Part shown: positions 7,462 to 10,620 of the stretch, piece after piece | Layout of the letters: each line of letters begins with the position of its first letter | Numbering within the stretch: position 1 is the stretch's first letter | Assembly (NCBI GenBank): GCA_023435805.1 | Contig: JAEZMC010000131.1 | Coordinates: forward strand, 1-10,620 | Length of the DNA stretch: 10,620 nt | Reading direction: 5' to 3' | Origin: Bacillota bacterium | GTDB taxonomy: Bacteria > Bacillota > Clostridia > Acetivibrionales > DTU013 | The notes under the pieces: model-generated | What the model saw: the letters and a program-made list of their open reading frames with translations, nothing else | The model's database searches: none | What the model was told of the DNA's origin: nothing | Translations under genes and position numbers: made by a program

Positions 7462-9732
7462 ATGAACCTGGAGCAAATGCTGGATTATTTCAAAGCGTCG
7501 GATAAAATGATGCGCAATGTCACCTCCTGGGTGGAGCTGCCTGCACGGGAGGCGGTTTATGCAGACTTTCCGGACTTTATCGACGACCGGATCAAAACAG
7601 CGCTTGGAAGGCGGGGTGTGCACAGGCTCTATTCCCACCAGGCAGACGCCATACAGGCCGTAAATGAAGGAAACAGCGTGGTGGTAGTTACACCGACCGC
7701 TTCCGGCAAGACCATGTGCTATAATGTGCCGGTGTTGAACAGCATTTTGAAGGATGAGGCTTCCCGGGCGCTTTTTCTGTTTCCGACCAAGGCGCTGTCC
7801 CAGGATCAGACTACGGAGCTCCATGAGCTGATTACCGAAGCCGGCGTGGATGTAAAGACCTATACCTATGACGGAGACACGCCCCAATCCGCAAGGAAAG
7901 CCATCCGGCAGGCCGGTCATATTGTCGTGACCAATCCCGACATGCTGCACAGCGGAATATTGCCGCATCATACCAAATGGACGAAGCTTTTTGAAAACCT
8001 GAAATATATCGTCATCGATGAAGTGCATCATTATAGAGGGGTGTTCGGAAGTCATCTGGCCAATACTCTTCGCAGGCTGAAGAGAATTTGCGACTTTTAC
8101 GGCTCAAAGCCCCAGTTTATATGCTGTTCCGCCACCATCGCCAATCCTGCGGAGCTGGCCTCCAGGATTACCGGCGTCGATGTGAAGCTGATCGATAATA
8201 ACGGCGCTCCTTCGTGCAAAAAGCATATTATTTTATACAATCCACCGCTTGTCAACAAAGAGCTGGGTATCAGAAGAAGCAGCCTGCTGGAGGCAGAAGG
8301 CCTGGCAGGGACATTAATACGCAACGGCGTGCAGACCATTGTATTTACCCGGAGCAGGCTGAATGTGGAGGTGCTGGTTACATACCTCAAGGATATCTAC
8401 CATGGCAGCCGTGACGGCGACAGCAGAGTGCGGGGATACAGAGGCGGGTACCTGCCAAATCTGCGCCGTGAAATTGAAAAAGGCCTCAGGGAGGGAAGCA
8501 TCACCGGCGTGGTATCGACCAATGCACTGGAGCTTGGCATTGACATCGGAGCGCTGGAGGCCTGCATTATCTGCGGCTATCCGGGAACCATTGCAAGCAC
8601 CTGGCAGCAGGCGGGGCGTGCAGGACGCAGAAGCGGTGTTTCAGCAGCCATCCTGGTGGCCAATAGCAGCCCGCTGGACCAGTATATCATCAACAATCCT
8701 GATTACTTTTTCGGGAAAAGCCCGGAGAATGGCCTCATTAACCCGGACAACCTGGTCATACTTTATAACCATATGAAATGCGCAGCTTTTGAACTGCCCT
8801 TTGAGGACGGTGAGAAATTCGGCGTTGAAACTACGGATGACATACTGTCCTTTATGGAGGAGGCCAGGCTCGTACGCCATGTAGGCAAACGCTGGCACTG
8901 GATGTCCGATGTATTTCCCGCGGATGAGATTAGTCTGCGCAGCGCTTCAAATGAGAATTTCATCATTATTGACATCACCGAACCCAGGCATAACGTCATA
9001 GGCGAGACCGACCGCTTCAGCGCGCCGATGCTGCTTCATGAAGAGGCGATTTACATCCACGAAGGCATACAGTACCAGGTGGAAAAGCTGGACTTTGACG
9101 ACAAGAAGGCCTATGTACGCCGGGTGAATGTGGACTACTACACGGATGCAAATCTTGCGGTGGACCTGAAGGTGATCGATGTTTTCCGGCAGGATACGGA
9201 AAAGCCTGTACACCGAAGCAGCGGAGAGGTATCCGTAAGCTCGCTGGTCACCATGTTCAAGAAAATCAAGCTGCACACGCATGAGAACATAGGATCGGGT
9301 CCCGTTACGCTGCCTGAGCTGGAGATGCACACCACATCATACTGGGTAAGCCTGCCGGAGGAGATTCACGGAATGTCCCAGACGGATATTCAAAACGGTC
9401 TGCTTGGTGTTTCGAATGTCTTGTCCAACGCGGCGCCGATCTACCTCATGTGCGATCCTGGAGACATACATGTCGTGCATCAAGTGCGATCCACCTTTAC
9501 GCAGCGGCCTACCGTTTATATTTATGACAGCTATCCCGGCGGTGTGGGCTTCAGCAATAAGCTGTACGAACTGCACGGCGAGCTGTTTGCCACAGCCTCC
9601 GACATGGTGCGGCACTGTGGCTGCGAATCAGGATGCCCTTCCTGCGTCGGTCCGTTGAACGAATTTACGGGTGCCGGCAATCCGAAGGAACTGGCGCTGC
9701 AGTTGATGGAAATGATATTGAACGAGGTTTGA
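7462..9732 (+). CDS. mrfA: DEAD/DEAH-box repair helicase with C-terminal four-cysteine motif (YprA/MrfA family)
   Basis: This is a superfamily 2 ATP-dependent helicase, 756 residues, close to the roughly 750 of B. subtilis YprA (MrfA). Helicase motifs appear in order: the Q-motif-like SHQ at 58-60, Walker A PTASGKT at 78-84, PTKALSQDQ near 108, TNPDMLH near 157, DEVH at 186-189 (Walker B), SAT at 223-225, VFTRSR near 294, STNALELGIDIG near 352-363, and QQAGRAGR at 382-389. A DUF1998-like C-terminal region ends with Cys719, Cys721, Cys725 and Cys728 (CxCx3CPxC), a probable metal-binding site typical of this family. GGAGG at 7452-7456 lies 5 bases before the ATG. In B. subtilis, MrfA acts with the exonuclease MrfB in excision-type repair of mitomycin C damage independent of UvrABC. 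The adjacent exonuclease gene here supports the same role. The related Hrq1 family is the main alternative; gene context favours MrfA. Confidence 0.93.
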   Translation: MNLEQMLDYFKASDKMMRNVTSWVELPAREAVYADFPDFIDDRIKTALGRRGVHRLYSHQADAIQAVNEGNSVVVVTPTASGKTMCYNVPVLNSILKDEASRALFLFPTKALSQDQTTELHELITEAGVDVKTYTYDGDTPQSARKAIRQAGHIVVTNPDMLHSGILPHHTKWTKLFENLKYIVIDEVHHYRGVFGSHLANTLRRLKRICDFYGSKPQFICCSATIANPAELASRITGVDVKLIDNNGAPSCKKHIILYNPPLVNKELGIRRSSLLEAEGLAGTLIRNGVQTIVFTRSRLNVEVLVTYLKDIYHGSRDGDSRVRGYRGGYLPNLRREIEKGLREGSITGVVSTNALELGIDIGALEACIICGYPGTIASTWQQAGRAGRRSGVSAAILVANSSPLDQYIINNPDYFFGKSPENGLINPDNLVILYNHMKCAAFELPFEDGEKFGVETTDDILSFMEEARLVRHVGKRWHWMSDVFPADEISLRSASNENFIIIDITEPRHNVIGETDRFSAPMLLHEEAIYIHEGIQYQVEKLDFDDKKAYVRRVNVDYYTDANLAVDLKVIDVFRQDTEKPVHRSSGEVSVSSLVTMFKKIKLHTHENIGSGPVTLPELEMHTTSYWVSLPEEIHGMSQTDIQNGLLGVSNVLSNAAPIYLMCDPGDIHVVHQVRSTFTQRPTVYIYDSYPGGVGFSNKLYELHGELFATASDMVRHCGCESGCPSCVGPLNEFTGAGNPKELALQLMEMILNEV

Positions 9733-9737
9733 AACGA

Positions 9738-10620
9738 ATGGACTTGAAAAGCAAGCTTGGACTTTACAGGGAAGGAATCGGGCAGTCAGCCGCTGCGCCG
9801 GTACGGAACACCGGCAGGGATGTCGGCGATCTGGTGCAGGGCAGTGTGAATACGAATGAGTATGGCTGCTGCTTTGTGATTGAAAATATTTATCCATTGT
9901 CGCATCTGCACGGCGGCTGCATGCTGGGCGATGTGCTGCAAGCCGGAAGCGATACCCTTGCGGCGCTTGGCGGGGTGGATTGTGAGGGGTTGACGGCGGA
10001 TCAGCTGCTTTTCCTGGATACCGAGACCACCGGATTGTCCGGGGGAGCCGGGACGGTGGCTTTTTTGACTGGCGTCGGGTTTTTTGAAAACGGGAAGTAT
10101 ACGGTCCGCCAATATTTTATCAGGGACTATGACGAGGAAGCTGCCATGCTGGCCGAACTCCGGCAGTTGTTCGCAAAATACCGGGGTTTTGTCACTTTTA
10201 ACGGGAAATCATTTGACATCAACCTGCTTCAAAGCAGATTTATTTCCAACCGACTCAGGTCATCCTTCAAGGAATTGCCCAATTTAGATCTGCTGTACCC
10301 GGCAAGAAGGGTCTGGGGCTTGAAGCTGGAGAGCTGCAGGCTGTCCTCGCTGGAGGAGAACATACTGGGAGAGTATAGAGAGGATGACATTCCCGGTGCC
10401 TTTATTCCTGCGGTTTATTTCAAGTACCTCGAGGACAGGGATGCTTCGGAAATCAAAAGGGTGATCCGTCATAACGAACAGGACATCTTATCCATGGTGT
10501 CGCTGCTCGGCAAACTGCATGCTATGCTGCAGAGCCCCCTGGCACAGACGGATGGCGGGTATGAGCTCCTCGGCCTGGGCCGGCTGTTTGAAGCCAACGG
10601 CAGGACGGACAGCATGGTGG
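9738..10620 (+). CDS. mrfB: DEDDh-type exonuclease, YprB/MrfB family (3' end cut by window)
   Basis: The frame from ATG 9738 stays open for 294 codons to the window edge. The protein has an RNase H-like exonuclease fold. Exo I is FLDTETTGL (Asp94, Glu96), Exo II is FNGKSFDINLL (Asp160), LDLLYPARR (about 183-191) follows, then CRLSSLE and DIPG, and Exo III is RHNEQDILSM (His245, Asp249). This order is characteristic of YprB. The His-to-Asp spacing of four residues is shorter by one than in DnaQ-type DEDDh enzymes. B. subtilis YprB has about 410 residues, so roughly the last quarter, expected to hold TPR-like repeats, is missing. The gene begins 5 bases after the helicase stop. Its likely ribosome binding site, GAGG at 9724-9727, lies inside the helicase gene, suggesting translational coupling. 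The predicted role is a metal-dependent nuclease that removes damaged DNA with the helicase; this function comes from B. subtilis work, not from this sequence. Confidence 0.9.
   Translation, partial: MDLKSKLGLYREGIGQSAAAPVRNTGRDVGDLVQGSVNTNEYGCCFVIENIYPLSHLHGGCMLGDVLQAGSDTLAALGGVDCEGLTADQLLFLDTETTGLSGGAGTVAFLTGVGFFENGKYTVRQYFIRDYDEEAAMLAELRQLFAKYRGFVTFNGKSFDINLLQSRFISNRLRSSFKELPNLDLLYPARRVWGLKLESCRLSSLEENILGEYREDDIPGAFIPAVYFKYLEDRDASEIKRVIRHNEQDILSMVSLLGKLHAMLQSPLAQTDGGYELLGLGRLFEANGRTDSMV

Noticed and set aside
7426..8055. Long open frames on the minus strand opposite the helicase and other genes
   Set aside because: They lie antisense to strongly conserved genes, lack ribosome binding sites, and their translations show no recognisable domain. 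They are by-products of the sense-strand codon use.

Overview
The window looks like a chromosomal segment from a low-to-mid GC Bacillota, most likely a member of the Clostridia. Three things suggest this: AGGAGG-type ribosome binding sites before nearly every gene, lipoprotein-type sugar-binding proteins, and YesM/YesN- and LplBC-type families that are typical of that phylum. All genes are on the + strand. No tRNA, rRNA, CRISPR array, insertion sequence or phage gene was found.

Positions 1-7384 form a carbohydrate sensing and uptake locus. It opens with the C-terminal part of a YesM-type sensor histidine kinase, cut by the window edge just upstream of its phospho-acceptor histidine. The kinase overlaps by 8 bases the start of a YesN-type response regulator (receiver domain plus AraC-type DNA-binding domain). 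Next come a family 1 solute-binding lipoprotein, two LplB/LplC-type ABC permeases, and a second, DUF3502-type solute-binding lipoprotein. A strong intrinsic terminator at 7345-7384 closes the block. The second binding-protein gene carries a one-base (-1) frame disruption near 6390-6393, so it is either a pseudogene or a sequence error. The window holds no transport ATPase, so the permeases probably use a shared MsmX-like ATPase encoded elsewhere. The likely logic is that the kinase senses an extracellular carbohydrate-related signal, the regulator activates the transport genes, and the lipoproteins deliver ligand to the permease pair. The substrate cannot be read from the sequence.

Positions 7385-10620 are a separate unit with its own sigma-A-like promoter (7404-7432). 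It encodes a DEAD/DEAH-box helicase with a C-terminal four-cysteine motif, matching YprA/MrfA. Five bases downstream starts a DEDDh-type exonuclease matching YprB/MrfB, which runs off the window end. In Bacillus subtilis this pair forms the MrfAB repair pathway for mitomycin C damage.

I found no clearly new biological system. The points most worth checking are the frameshift in the second binding protein, the two dissimilar binding proteins around one permease pair, and a set of helically phased repeats before the first binding-protein gene that could be regulator sites.
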